From contig NZ_CP133597.1 of the NCBI RefSeq assembly GCF_031200575.1, positions 1,364,001 through 1,428,000 of the forward strand: a stretch of 64,000 nucleotides of DNA. The letters are read 5' to 3'. The notes below the pieces were generated by a model. It worked only from the letters and a program-made list of their open reading frames with translations, had not been told where the DNA came from and did not search any database. This DNA is from Ferroplasma sp. GTDB taxonomy: Archaea > Thermoplasmatota > Thermoplasmata > Thermoplasmatales > Thermoplasmataceae. Positions 46,928-56,199 of the stretch are shown piece after piece. The position numbers were made by a program, and so were the translations under genes. Each line of letters opens with the position of its first letter. Positions within the stretch are counted from its first letter, which is position 1.

Positions 46928-47214
46928 AGATATTTGAACCATTCTATTTAGATTACCTCAGGTAAACATTGAATATATTAATTTTTAAGTCATATATAGG
47001 TTTAACTCTTCGAGTATTAAAAAATAAATCTACAATTACCTAAAAATGTTATGTAAAAGAAATAGATAAGAAATAAATTACCCTGCAAATAGAAAGATTC
47101 GAGTGTTCAGTGGTTAACCTTAAGGAACCTGAGCTCTCGATAGACTTGATATTATTGATAAGTATAGGGGCCTAATCCTCCTGCTATCACGGAGAGTTTT
47201 TCTATACTCACCAT
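46928..47214 (-). promoter_or_regulatory. CRISPR leader region
   Basis: About 287 AT-rich bases between the last intact repeat and the cas2 stop, with no gene. Transcription of the array should start here on the minus strand; a TATATATGACTT-like sequence (read on the minus strand near 46985-46997) could be the TATA box. An inverted repeat AGTATAG (about 47159) / CTATACT (about 47202) near cas2 may end the cas transcript or mark a hairpin. Confidence 0.6.
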
Positions 47215-47499
47215 TCACAGTATTATTGATTTTCTCTCTTTTTGTGTTTTTTTTATTCCCAAAGTTTCAATTTTGCTGTGTTTTTTCTTGCTTCCTATGT
47301 CTATAATCAAAATACTATCTTCTGATGGTTTTATAATTTCGTACAGTTCTGTAATCATTATCATTTTCTCTTTACCTGAAAGTTCGCACGAAAATACAGA
47401 ATATTGTAATGAATTGCCATACCCACGCATTAAATTATAGACATTACGAAGTCTTTTTGGTTCTGAGATATCATAGGTAACAATATAATTATTTCTCAT
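47215..47499 (-). CDS. cas2: CRISPR-associated endonuclease Cas2
   Basis: A 94-aa Cas2 with the ferredoxin-like start MRNNYIVTYDISEPKRLRNVYNLMRGYG, where the Asp of YDIS is the metal ligand, and the later QYSVFSCELSGKEK and SILIIDIG strands. It is the last gene of the cas operon, starting 7 nt after the cas4-cas1 stop. It forms the adaptation complex with Cas1. Length and motifs are normal. Confidence 0.97.
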   Translation of the reverse strand: MRNNYIVTYDISEPKRLRNVYNLMRGYGNSLQYSVFSCELSGKEKMIMITELYEIIKPSEDSILIIDIGSKKKHSKIETLGIKKTQKERKSIIL

Positions 47500-47505
47500 T
47501 ATAGA

Positions 47506-49137
47506 TCACCGTGTTGTTAGAGGTATATAGTCATTTATTTCCCCATTCACATACCTTGATAATAGCCTTGCCTGCACTTCTATTGTTCTTCTATAGCTCA
47601 CTGTATATCCAAATATTGGATGACGTATTAATGTATCCATTCTATTCTCATAGTATTGAATGACTTTTTTTCTGGCATTTTCTTCAATAGCAACGGCTTT
47701 CCCTGAACTTATAAAATCCGATTCCTTAATAATTGAATTATTAATAAGACCTAGCACAACCGAATCTCCTACAATAGCTCTGTATTCTTCCATAAGATCT
47801 AGGGCAAGGGCTGGCTTTCCGTACTTCATTCTGTGAAAAAACCCAACATAGGGATCGAGGCCCACTATGGTAAGGGAAACCAATACATCTTTGACTAATA
47901 AAGAATATATGTAAGAAAGCAAAGCATTAACTGGATCTAAAGGAGGTCTACGATTTCTATTTTCGAAATTGTATCCGAGAGGCCGCTTCAACATTGTTGA
48001 GAACTTTCCAAAATATATTCTAGCAGCACTTCCTTCCATTCCAAGTAGTTCCTGAAACGTTTCCACCATGGCTGTCTTTCCTATAAGATTCTGAAGTTCT
48101 TTGAGTGCAGTTTTATTATCGGTTTTTCCATTTCTTCTAAGCAATGTTCTTGAATTTTTAATTTTCCCAGCAACTATAGCTTTTGATATAGAAAGAGATT
48201 TTTTAAAATCTATAGATGTTTTATACTGGGCAACACGTAACTCACCATTTTTATTGTAATTACCGGCTGTTACCCCATAGAACCATCCAGAAAGGCTAAA
48301 ATAGCATATAGGGATATTTCGTTGCAATAATTCATGTAATGCTTGAGTAGTAATTTGTATATTTCCAAATATAGATAGGCTTGAAATGTCTATTAGACTT
48401 ACTGTAGAACTAGTTTCCTTTCCTCTTACTATTAATTGATTGTTTTTCTTTCCGATAGTAGCCCCCTGCTCTCTCACATACATTGGATATGTATTATCTC
48501 TAGCCGGATAGAGTCGTCTAAGGTCAACAAAATAACCCATTGAGAGATACTTTGTCTCATCTGGTAGGCATATAGCAGCAAGAGAGCAACGAATGCATTT
48601 AGGGCTATCTTCCAGAGGTTTCGGTATTACATCCTGATCTAGTAATTTCCTTATCTCAGCTATTTTTAAAAGTGTAGATTCCAACAGTTCTTCGGAAATT
48701 ATTATCTCCAACCTCTTTCTGTTCTTGTCATAGTATATGTATCCTTTGTGGCATTCATAGCCATTATCTCTTAATAAAAGGGCTTGAGCCGCAATTTGGT
48801 ACAAATCAGTATCCCATGCAGACCCATCAATATTCATACCTCCACTTTTATATTCTACAGGATAAAAAGAACCATTTTCCAGCTCTAGTAAATCTAACTT
48901 CCCAGAAAGTCCATATTTTTCACTCTGGAGGAATACTGACCTGGCCTTTCCTTTATTTTCTATTTCTTCAGTTAAGGGTTTTGGTTTGTCAACATTTCTG
49001 TGAATGAATCTGCCTCTTATTGTATCTTCAGAATCTGTGAACTGATTCTCCACAAATTCCAACCAGAACAATCTTGGGCAATAAACGAATTCGTTTAACA
49101 TTCTCAAAGGAATAAAAATATCATCCAATTTAATCAT
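47506..49137 (-). CDS. cas4-cas1: Cas4-Cas1 fusion protein
   Basis: A 543-aa fusion. The N-terminal about 200 residues are Cas4: RMLNEFVYCPRLFWLEFVE with the first cluster Cys, the RecB motif YPVEYKSGG, and the three C-terminal Cys in CIRCSLAAICLPDE. The rest is Cas1, with the metal residues Glu in LLGMEGSAARIYFGKF, His in YVGFFHRMKYGKPALALDLMEEYR and Asp in the same stretch. It selects, trims and integrates prespacers. Such fusions are typical of subtype I-G (I-U) and some I-B loci. The start overlaps the csb2 stop by 8 nt. Confidence 0.96.
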   Translation of the reverse strand: MIKLDDIFIPLRMLNEFVYCPRLFWLEFVENQFTDSEDTIRGRFIHRNVDKPKPLTEEIENKGKARSVFLQSEKYGLSGKLDLLELENGSFYPVEYKSGGMNIDGSAWDTDLYQIAAQALLLRDNGYECHKGYIYYDKNRKRLEIIISEELLESTLLKIAEIRKLLDQDVIPKPLEDSPKCIRCSLAAICLPDETKYLSMGYFVDLRRLYPARDNTYPMYVREQGATIGKKNNQLIVRGKETSSTVSLIDISSLSIFGNIQITTQALHELLQRNIPICYFSLSGWFYGVTAGNYNKNGELRVAQYKTSIDFKKSLSISKAIVAGKIKNSRTLLRRNGKTDNKTALKELQNLIGKTAMVETFQELLGMEGSAARIYFGKFSTMLKRPLGYNFENRNRRPPLDPVNALLSYIYSLLVKDVLVSLTIVGLDPYVGFFHRMKYGKPALALDLMEEYRAIVGDSVVLGLINNSIIKESDFISSGKAVAIEENARKKVIQYYENRMDTLIRHPIFGYTVSYRRTIEVQARLLSRYVNGEINDYIPLTTR

Positions 49138-50515
49138 CTGGTATAAATGAGCCCATTCCGAAATGTGAGAAACGACCTATGTTAAATGGCATTGAAATTT
49201 CACTGTTAAAAAGTAATCTGAATCCATATCCCCTGCCTGGTGCCTCATTTTTTCTACTTCGATAAAAATCAAGCCATAGAAATCTTTGCTGCCCTGTAGT
49301 TTCTTTTATTGGTAGTATTTCTATGGGAGCTGGCAATCCTATATAACAGAGCTCCTCAATTACCTGTTTTTTTAACCATTCAAAATAATCACCTCTGCCC
49401 TTTCTGTAGTGCTTGTTCAGGATAAACGGAGTCTGACTGACATATGTTTTGCTTTTAGGAAACAACGTGCTAGTCATGTCATTGAGCCATTCAACTGGAA
49501 ACATCTGAATATCAGGTTTTCCATTATCCTGATACATACTTTTCATAATGTTAAGAGCATATCTTTCTTCAAGTGTGAGTGCTGTCGACGATTTAACCAT
49601 TATATGATCTATCCTCCCATCTCCATTAATATCCAGAGTGGAAATGAAAATATGTTTATGTCCTTTCATTATGGAACTATCTGCTTCTATTCCAGAAAGG
49701 GTTGGTGAGATTTTCTTATATTTTTTCTTATAAATACCAAGTAGTTTTTTGTGGAATCTCTCAGCAATTATAATCGATTCGGTAATTAAAGGAAGCACGG
49801 AAGAGTTTAGTTCGTATATTACACCAAATTTTCGCCCCATATTAGATAATTGTTTGCTTTTATATTGCACATGCACACTATTTTCCGGTAATTGATAATA
49901 AACAAATTTCAGGGCAGGTGGATTATTTAGATGTTTTTTTAAAACTATTTCAGTAGAAATCCCCAAGTCTTGTATCCATTGACCTTGAGTTTTTGTTCCG
50001 TTATACAACTCCGGGACAGCAACTCTTATAGTATGTGTATTAGTTATTTCATTTACCGGAAAACAATTAATTGGCTTTGTTTTATCTTCAAGGCGCATTT
50101 CAATGAGTGATTCACTTCTCCCCAAATAATTTACATTACTGATAATTTTATTAAACATCTCTTTTTCAGGTTCAGTGAAAATACAATCCCATACAACATA
50201 TATTTTTTCATGAGGAAGAATAGCTGCAAAGGAATCATAAATTAAAGTACTGCTACTATTGGTTTTTAAATAATACGGTACACTGCAGTAAGAAATATTT
50301 GGAAGGTAAAATCTTGGCAGCTGACTCAGTTTTGTAAGAATGCTAATCACTACATTACTGTTACAGTAAGTTAATTTTCTTTTCCATGTATCTATAAATG
50401 CTCTCAATAGTCTATAAGGAGATGGTGGATACTCGATAGATCCCTCATTTACATTCCTATCATATGGGGTTGCATGATATTCGCCTGTGATAAAACGTAT
50501 TGAGATTGTTACCGT
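49130..50515 (-). CDS. csb2: Csb2 (Cas5-Cas6 fusion, GSU0054 family), probable ACG start
   Basis: A Csb2 protein, the Cas5-like and Cas6-like subunit of subtype I-G Cascade. Conserved parts are the N-terminal FITGEYHAT...EYPPSPYRLLRAF, NYLGRSESLIEM, and GYGFRLLFNSE. In-frame codons upstream of the TTG at 50407 contain the essential N-terminus but no ATG, GTG or TTG back to a stop at 50522-50524. An ACG at 50515-50513 lies 7-9 nt after a GAGGAG Shine-Dalgarno in the csb1 end, where an ATG is expected. From there it has 461 aa. A frameshift is unlikely since other frames have stops. It processes crRNA and forms the Cascade foot. Confidence 0.92.
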   Translation of the reverse strand, partial: TVTISIRFITGEYHATPYDRNVNEGSIEYPPSPYRLLRAFIDTWKRKLTYCNSNVVISILTKLSQLPRFYLPNISYCSVPYYLKTNSSSTLIYDSFAAILPHEKIYVVWDCIFTEPEKEMFNKIISNVNYLGRSESLIEMRLEDKTKPINCFPVNEITNTHTIRVAVPELYNGTKTQGQWIQDLGISTEIVLKKHLNNPPALKFVYYQLPENSVHVQYKSKQLSNMGRKFGVIYELNSSVLPLITESIIIAERFHKKLLGIYKKKYKKISPTLSGIEADSSIMKGHKHIFISTLDINGDGRIDHIMVKSSTALTLEERYALNIMKSMYQDNGKPDIQMFPVEWLNDMTSTLFPKSKTYVSQTPFILNKHYRKGRGDYFEWLKKQVIEELCYIGLPAPIEILPIKETTGQQRFLWLDFYRSRKNEAPGRGYGFRLLFNSEISMPFNIGRFSHFGMGSFIPDD

Positions 50516-50521
50516 ATGATA

Positions 50522-51556
50522 TCACTCCTCATTATTTGCATCTTCAATGGAACTTTTTTCTTCCTTATTGTTATCATTGTTATCATTTTTCTTATTTTCT
50601 TTTAATTGTGCAGTTATCTGTGTAACTACCATATTTGTTTTACACCTTTGTATTAATTCTTTTATATAGGATATCAATTCAGTTTTTTTGGGTAGATTAT
50701 CCAGAGAATAAGAATCAATAACCTTTAAATCGCATGCTGTCCGTAATTTGAGTTCTCCGGCAAATAGATCTCTTATTTTGTATAGAGAAAGTGCAATTAG
50801 TAGATTTGTTGGATCCTCGCCCAAATCATAGCTTTTAATTAGGCTTATATCAAGGTTGACATATGCAGTTATACGTTTAGCTGTGTAATCTGTCTTTGAA
50901 TATGGTATATTGGAATATGCTGACTTATCGGAAATTCCTTTATCCACCATATATTTTCCACCAGCATCTACTGTGGAAAATTTTACACCACCGTATGTTA
51001 CTTCTTTAATATCCTCACCCACTATATATGAACTGAGAGCCCTGGGAACCCGGAACGTTCCGCCAACATTAGACATAAATGCTCCATGAATCAATGAATT
51101 TATATCAAAATGGTAAAATGCGTATCCAATCTTTTTATAATCAGGATAAGCGAGACTAGCATAACCGGCCTCCTTTCTTAATTTCTCTACAAAGCCCTTA
51201 TCAGAAATAATATATGGAGAATTAATCCTATGGGCTTCGGTGAGTGAACTTATAGCGGCCATGTGTGTTTTATTTTTATCTTGTAAGTCTATCTTTATAT
51301 AAGAAAGACCATTGAACTCATCTATTAGATCAGGGGTGTTTTCCTTTATTATTGTTTTTTCAAAGTGGTTTGCCATAGACTGAGCACTTTCAACAACCAG
51401 CATTCTTGTACCATCAGGTCTTTCATAAGTTGCTGCACCTATTTCAGGAAAACCGGTAGGTTGAAAAAAACTACCCTGTAATGGTTCCAGTGGTATTTCC
51501 AGTAACAATCTATTCTCTTTTTTTACGTTTTCTATTGTATTTTCAATACTATTCAT
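50522..51556 (-). CDS. csb1: Csb1 (Cas7, GSU0053 family)
   Basis: The backbone Cas7 subunit of subtype I-G, 344 aa. The N-terminal RLLLEIPLEPLQGSFFQPTGFPEIGAATYERPDGTRMLVVESAQSMANHFE is a near-perfect family signature (QPTGFPdLG, VESxQSMAN). Many copies bind the spacer part of crRNA. The last 25 residues are rich in Lys, Asn, Asp and Glu. It starts within the csx17 end (8-nt overlap) and its stop sits beside the ACG start of csb2. Confidence 0.96.
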   Translation of the reverse strand: MNSIENTIENVKKENRLLLEIPLEPLQGSFFQPTGFPEIGAATYERPDGTRMLVVESAQSMANHFEKTIIKENTPDLIDEFNGLSYIKIDLQDKNKTHMAAISSLTEAHRINSPYIISDKGFVEKLRKEAGYASLAYPDYKKIGYAFYHFDINSLIHGAFMSNVGGTFRVPRALSSYIVGEDIKEVTYGGVKFSTVDAGGKYMVDKGISDKSAYSNIPYSKTDYTAKRITAYVNLDISLIKSYDLGEDPTNLLIALSLYKIRDLFAGELKLRTACDLKVIDSYSLDNLPKKTELISYIKELIQRCKTNMVVTQITAQLKENKKNDNNDNNKEEKSSIEDANNEE

Positions 51557-53819
51557 TTCTTATCATCTCCTTTTCTAGCAACTTTTGCCCAAATACGGTC
51601 TCTAGTAGATTTTCATGTTTGCTAAGTGGTATAAGCAATGCGGCAGCGAGTCTGATTCCACAGTTACCATCAGCAACCGATATATTTGAATAAAGGTTTT
51701 TATTCACAAGCAGTCTTTTTTGGGCTATGTTTGCAGCATCTCTAATCCTGTTTGACTTCAATAATGGTATTATTCTCGATTCTATTACGGTCTCAGTATC
51801 TTTTTTGCCCGGCATCATTACCGATTTTAAAATAGCATATTTAATATTAACAGGATAGTCTGACCTTCTAAGGTTTCCTTCGTATCTCATATATATTAGA
51901 TGTATTTTCTGCTGATTTTCCCAGTTGATCATAGATAATCCTAGAATTAAATTTTCAATTTTGTTTTCGTCTAAATTGCCATCAATAAACATGGATATAT
52001 CCTGCATAGTTGCCCCGAATACGCTATCTAAAGGAATTGTTTTTAATCCATCCTGAGTAGCTTTTATTAGTCTACGGTAGATCAAATTTGCCATCTTATT
52101 TGGGAGGTCATTTCCAATCCATGAAGTAACCCATGTAGAGTCAACCCAGCCATTATACTTTTTGTTAACAGGTTCAAGCTGTTCTCTTATGTTTCCAACA
52201 TCCCCTCTAATGGAGGCAATTGATAGCGCTATCCTAAATTCTGGACTGTTATCGTTTGAATAGTCTATCCAGTCAGCCTGTAATTGTCCAAGCGGAGCAT
52301 ATTCTTTTCTATGGATAGATGCGTATATTTCCATTTTTCCTAAGACTGAAATAATTCTTTGCGCATTATAAGGGGATGTGTAGGCAGCAAAATTGAAAAC
52401 TGCATTATTTATTGAATTTAGAAGTTGCTTATGTGATTCTGGAATATTAGTCAGTTTTGCACGGATGAATTTCTGGATCATTCTGTTGATTTTGTTTAGC
52501 CGTAATACTTTAGGGTCATATCCTACAAATATATTTGAAACTGGAATTGAAAGGAAATTACCCTGACCCTTTCTCTGATGTGTTACATATCGAACAAAAC
52601 CAGTAATGCCTTTGTCCACACCAAGAGATTTTACAGCTTCAAGAAATTCTAATCCAGTTTTTGCATACAAACCATTGTATACCACCCTTCCATAGGAGAA
52701 TAGTGACTTTAATTCAACTAAATGGGTTGGGCGATTCCATACAGGCAACCAGGTTTCTGAAGATTTGTTATCAGGTATTTGAGATGAAGAATATCCTGCT
52801 GGGAACAATTTAACGCTGAATGGAGAAAGCATGTAGCTTCTGGCATTGATAGAATTTTTCCTACTAATAGAATTTGACCACAGGAATAGCCCTTCTATTA
52901 AAAGGATAAAATCCCATGGGTTAATATCAAAATCTTTATTCTCTATACTATTTCCCTGATTGTATCCGCCAGACCTCCCAGGATAGAACTTTCCTATTTT
53001 TTCATTTTTAAGTTTATCAGTAGAGGTTCCAAAAATGGCGGATTCCAGTAGTTCTTGGGAATTTTCCATTTTTATTAGCATCATTATGATATATTGCATA
53101 AATTTCGTACTGTATTCAAGATCGCCTTCATTGCCTCCAGTACCCAATAAAGGAGCTGTAATTTTATCAAGGTTTGTATCTAGAACCAAACATGTATCAA
53201 GCCATTCAACAAAGTTGTCACTCATAGTCCCCCTTGCTTCTGCTATAATCTCACTAGTCTTGATTATCTTCTTTTCATATACATCAACACATTCCTTTAT
53301 ATCTTTATCATATGTGTAAAGATCCACTATTTTCTCATCATTGTTTAAATTTTTATTTATTCTATTAAGAATAACTGTCAGTTTCTCTTTCTCTTTGCGG
53401 CTTTTATTTTGAATTTCCCCACGAAATCTATTGTAAAAATCTGAAACTCTTTCTGTTCTGTAAGAAAAAGCCCTTGTTTTATAAACGTTATCAATATCCA
53501 ATTTTATTTTGTTGAACCTTTGAGATTGTTGAGACATTATTGTCGAGTATATATCTCCCTTCTTTTTAGGGTGTTGTTTATGTAAGTATAGAAAATTTCC
53601 TCTGTTCCATGGTGACATCACTGATGATGGGACATATTCTTCTAAAAAGAATTTTATAATTTCCTCTTTTGTTATATTGGAGTCTAGAACAAATCTATTG
53701 TTTTCCCAATATCCCTTTATATCTTCACACTTCTGCTCAGATAATAATCTGAATATACCTAGGCTTTTCATATATGAGCTCATTGGCTCTAGGTTGCAGT
53801 TGTCTAAATATAGCTTCAT
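51549..53819 (-). CDS. csx17: Csx17 (Cas8g-type large subunit, type I-G)
   Basis: A 756-aa protein. The N-terminus LDNCNLEPMSSYMKSLGIFRLLSEQKCEDIKGYW and YVPSSVMSPWNRGNFLYL match Csx17, the large subunit of subtype I-G (formerly I-U). This family is found only in that subtype, so it settles the classification. It should recognise the PAM and recruit Cas3. It overlaps cas3 by 4 nt upstream and csb1 by 8 nt downstream. Confidence 0.93.
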   Translation of the reverse strand: MKLYLDNCNLEPMSSYMKSLGIFRLLSEQKCEDIKGYWENNRFVLDSNITKEEIIKFFLEEYVPSSVMSPWNRGNFLYLHKQHPKKKGDIYSTIMSQQSQRFNKIKLDIDNVYKTRAFSYRTERVSDFYNRFRGEIQNKSRKEKEKLTVILNRINKNLNNDEKIVDLYTYDKDIKECVDVYEKKIIKTSEIIAEARGTMSDNFVEWLDTCLVLDTNLDKITAPLLGTGGNEGDLEYSTKFMQYIIMMLIKMENSQELLESAIFGTSTDKLKNEKIGKFYPGRSGGYNQGNSIENKDFDINPWDFILLIEGLFLWSNSISRKNSINARSYMLSPFSVKLFPAGYSSSQIPDNKSSETWLPVWNRPTHLVELKSLFSYGRVVYNGLYAKTGLEFLEAVKSLGVDKGITGFVRYVTHQRKGQGNFLSIPVSNIFVGYDPKVLRLNKINRMIQKFIRAKLTNIPESHKQLLNSINNAVFNFAAYTSPYNAQRIISVLGKMEIYASIHRKEYAPLGQLQADWIDYSNDNSPEFRIALSIASIRGDVGNIREQLEPVNKKYNGWVDSTWVTSWIGNDLPNKMANLIYRRLIKATQDGLKTIPLDSVFGATMQDISMFIDGNLDENKIENLILGLSMINWENQQKIHLIYMRYEGNLRRSDYPVNIKYAILKSVMMPGKKDTETVIESRIIPLLKSNRIRDAANIAQKRLLVNKNLYSNISVADGNCGIRLAAALLIPLSKHENLLETVFGQKLLEKEMIRNE

Positions 53820-56149
53820 GGTAAGCCCCCACTCGCCCTTTGATCAGCAGAACGGAGAATATTCTCCATCAATCCCAGTTTGAAAATACCAATTTTTGAA
53901 GAGAGTTCTAGTATTCTATAGTCCCAGCTTTCTCCTGTTTGAGTTTCACCCAGTTCCATGTATGATAATTTTAAAGTTGTATCATTCATGATCTCACCAT
54001 TAAAAAATTCAAAAGATTTTATTTTATCGCCATCCCATACACCCCGCGCAAATTTTTTATTGCTATCCCGTGGAACTTTTTCATCTGGTATTGCACGTAT
54101 AGAATTTCTTACCTTGCCATGATGGGCAACAACGAGATATGCAACAAGGTCGTTTTTACCATTTTCTAATGCTGCCAAACCGGAAACGAGTTCGTGCCTG
54201 AAATATTTTCGTTCATATTTACCTATCCACTCATTTTTAGGGGCCTTAGCAATATGGTTTTTTATGCTGGAAGGCGCATCATTCTGATTTATTATTTCCT
54301 GAAAAACCTCATGTGCTTTACCAACATCGTGCCATTTAGCAGCCTCCTCAATTTCGCCCTGGTAAGTCTGAATATATGGTATGTTGGACATTATTTTCTT
54401 AACTTTTTGATAGACTTCAAAACTATGCTCTTTTATTGATTTCCACTGATTCACAGAAGAATTATTGTCTTCATATGATGTCCTATTATTATTTGACTTA
54501 CATTTTATTTTCATTAGAGGCATTACATCATTTTTAGATTTCATATCCCATCCAATATCTTTACTATAAAATCCTGAACTGGAATGTATCATATAAAAAT
54601 TACCTGGAATGATACGATCTGTTTTCACCAAAACCCATTTTCCAAGCACCCATGAATATGTATATACATCCTTAATTTTTTTAGCAATTTCCAGCTCTAA
54701 AACCGGAACTGGACAAAGCTCATCCCTCTGCGGTAAATCTTCCATGTTTGGGTCTTCGAAATTACGCCAGAACAGATATGCATTTATGTCTGTACCGCTT
54801 CTAACGAATCTTGAAATATCAATATCATCACCCAATAACCCCGGATCTGTATTATACAGGTCCAGTAAGTCTTTTTTTCTAATCACAAAATTTGTTTTTA
54901 TATCGTCCAGTTGTTTTATTGAGCTAAATTCCTCATTTATAACAGAACCAGAATCGATATCCTTTAAAATTTTATAGCTATTGATTATTTCATCCTTTTC
55001 ATATGGCTCTGGCTTATAATGCACCATATCTCTTGTATTAATAACATATATCGTGGATTCTTCAAATTCACCATACCTATTGCAACGTCCGGATCTCTGT
55101 ATAATTGATGAGAGTGGCGCTATTTCAGTAAAAAGGGAACTACTTGAAATATCTATTCCCGCCTCAATAACTTGTGTTGATATGATAATCCGACTATTGC
55201 TTTTCTCCAATATTTTCTCAGCTAAGACATCCCTATCAGGACGTCTAAAATGCGAATGCAATAAAATAATCTCTGCATGATTGTCGATTTGTTTTTTCAA
55301 TTTTGATAGAGAACAGAATAGATTTATTGACTTACTAACTGTGTTTAAAATAACAATGGAGTTACCTTTATGATTTTCTAATACAAACTTGCTTAATTTG
55401 TCCATATCCTCTATACATGCGTCTTTTACATCTGGGAATTGGATATGCTTGTTTGCCCTATATATTTTGTTTAAAGTTTTATCGGCAAGGTCAGCTTTAG
55501 ATATTTCAAGAATTTTATGTTCATCCTTGAAATCAACGCTTGAGATAGAATCTGGAGATAAACTGGCACTCATCCATAAGGATTTGGTAGAGCCGAATAC
55601 CCCGATTATATTTCTAAAACCCTGCAGTTGTGTGCCAGTTTTTAGGGCATCACCCATTAATTGTATCTCATCGAATACCCAGAAGCTGTCGTTATTAAGT
55701 AAGCCAAAGTCCATCGGCCACCTAAACTTATTTGCACCATATCCTCTATTTAATGCCCTTGAAAGCAATATGTCCTGAGTTCCAACTAACACAATGAAAT
55801 CTTCAGGGTATATGTCCCATAAAGTATTATCTTCTCCACCTTCCAGTAAATATATTCTAATGGTGGATTCTGATATCTCATTAAATTTATTTATATATTT
55901 CTTAGCTCGTTTATACGTTTGCTCTACTAAAGTTCTCATAGGTAAACAGTAGACTAAACGTTTCTGAGTATTCTCCTTATGAGAATATATTTTCCATAAC
56001 CAATCTAACAAAACAGTTTCTGTTTTTCCAGAACCTGTAAATGCATTCAGTATAGTGTAATCATCTTCAGAATATCGAATCTGAAATGGATATGGAGAGA
56101 ATTCAGTTATTGATTTAAAAAATTCACTATAATTTTTATAAGCAATCAA
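53816..56149 (-). CDS. cas3: Cas3 helicase-nuclease with C-terminal HD domain
   Basis: A 777-aa Cas3. The helicase is at the N-terminus: Walker A TGSGKTE, VFDEIQLM in place of DEAD/H, and IISTQVIEAGIDIS ... IQRSGRCNRYGE (motif VI). The HD nuclease domain is C-terminal: HSFEVYQKV, AAKWHDVGKAHEVFQ, RHELVSGLAAL and VVAHHGKVR. This order, helicase then HD, is known for subtype I-G. The start is TTG at 56149; a TATA box (56174-56188) is about 25-30 nt upstream. It is first of the operon and unwinds and shreds target DNA. Confidence 0.95.
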   Translation of the reverse strand: MIAYKNYSEFFKSITEFSPYPFQIRYSEDDYTILNAFTGSGKTETVLLDWLWKIYSHKENTQKRLVYCLPMRTLVEQTYKRAKKYINKFNEISESTIRIYLLEGGEDNTLWDIYPEDFIVLVGTQDILLSRALNRGYGANKFRWPMDFGLLNNDSFWVFDEIQLMGDALKTGTQLQGFRNIIGVFGSTKSLWMSASLSPDSISSVDFKDEHKILEISKADLADKTLNKIYRANKHIQFPDVKDACIEDMDKLSKFVLENHKGNSIVILNTVSKSINLFCSLSKLKKQIDNHAEIILLHSHFRRPDRDVLAEKILEKSNSRIIISTQVIEAGIDISSSSLFTEIAPLSSIIQRSGRCNRYGEFEESTIYVINTRDMVHYKPEPYEKDEIINSYKILKDIDSGSVINEEFSSIKQLDDIKTNFVIRKKDLLDLYNTDPGLLGDDIDISRFVRSGTDINAYLFWRNFEDPNMEDLPQRDELCPVPVLELEIAKKIKDVYTYSWVLGKWVLVKTDRIIPGNFYMIHSSSGFYSKDIGWDMKSKNDVMPLMKIKCKSNNNRTSYEDNNSSVNQWKSIKEHSFEVYQKVKKIMSNIPYIQTYQGEIEEAAKWHDVGKAHEVFQEIINQNDAPSSIKNHIAKAPKNEWIGKYERKYFRHELVSGLAALENGKNDLVAYLVVAHHGKVRNSIRAIPDEKVPRDSNKKFARGVWDGDKIKSFEFFNGEIMNDTTLKLSYMELGETQTGESWDYRILELSSKIGIFKLGLMENILRSADQRASGGLP

Positions 56150-56173
56150 ACATCATCAACTGTACTATCAGTT

Positions 56174-56188
56174 AAATATATATAAATA
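56174..56188 (-). promoter_or_regulatory. TATA box of the cas operon
   Basis: An AATATTTATATATAT-like sequence on the minus strand lies about 25-35 nt before the TTG start of cas3, the right place for a leaderless cas mRNA. The IS256-type left terminal repeat begins only about 12 bp upstream (56200). Any upstream BRE or activator site beyond that is separated by the insertion. Confidence 0.6.
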
Positions 56189-56199
56189 TTTAGTTGGTT

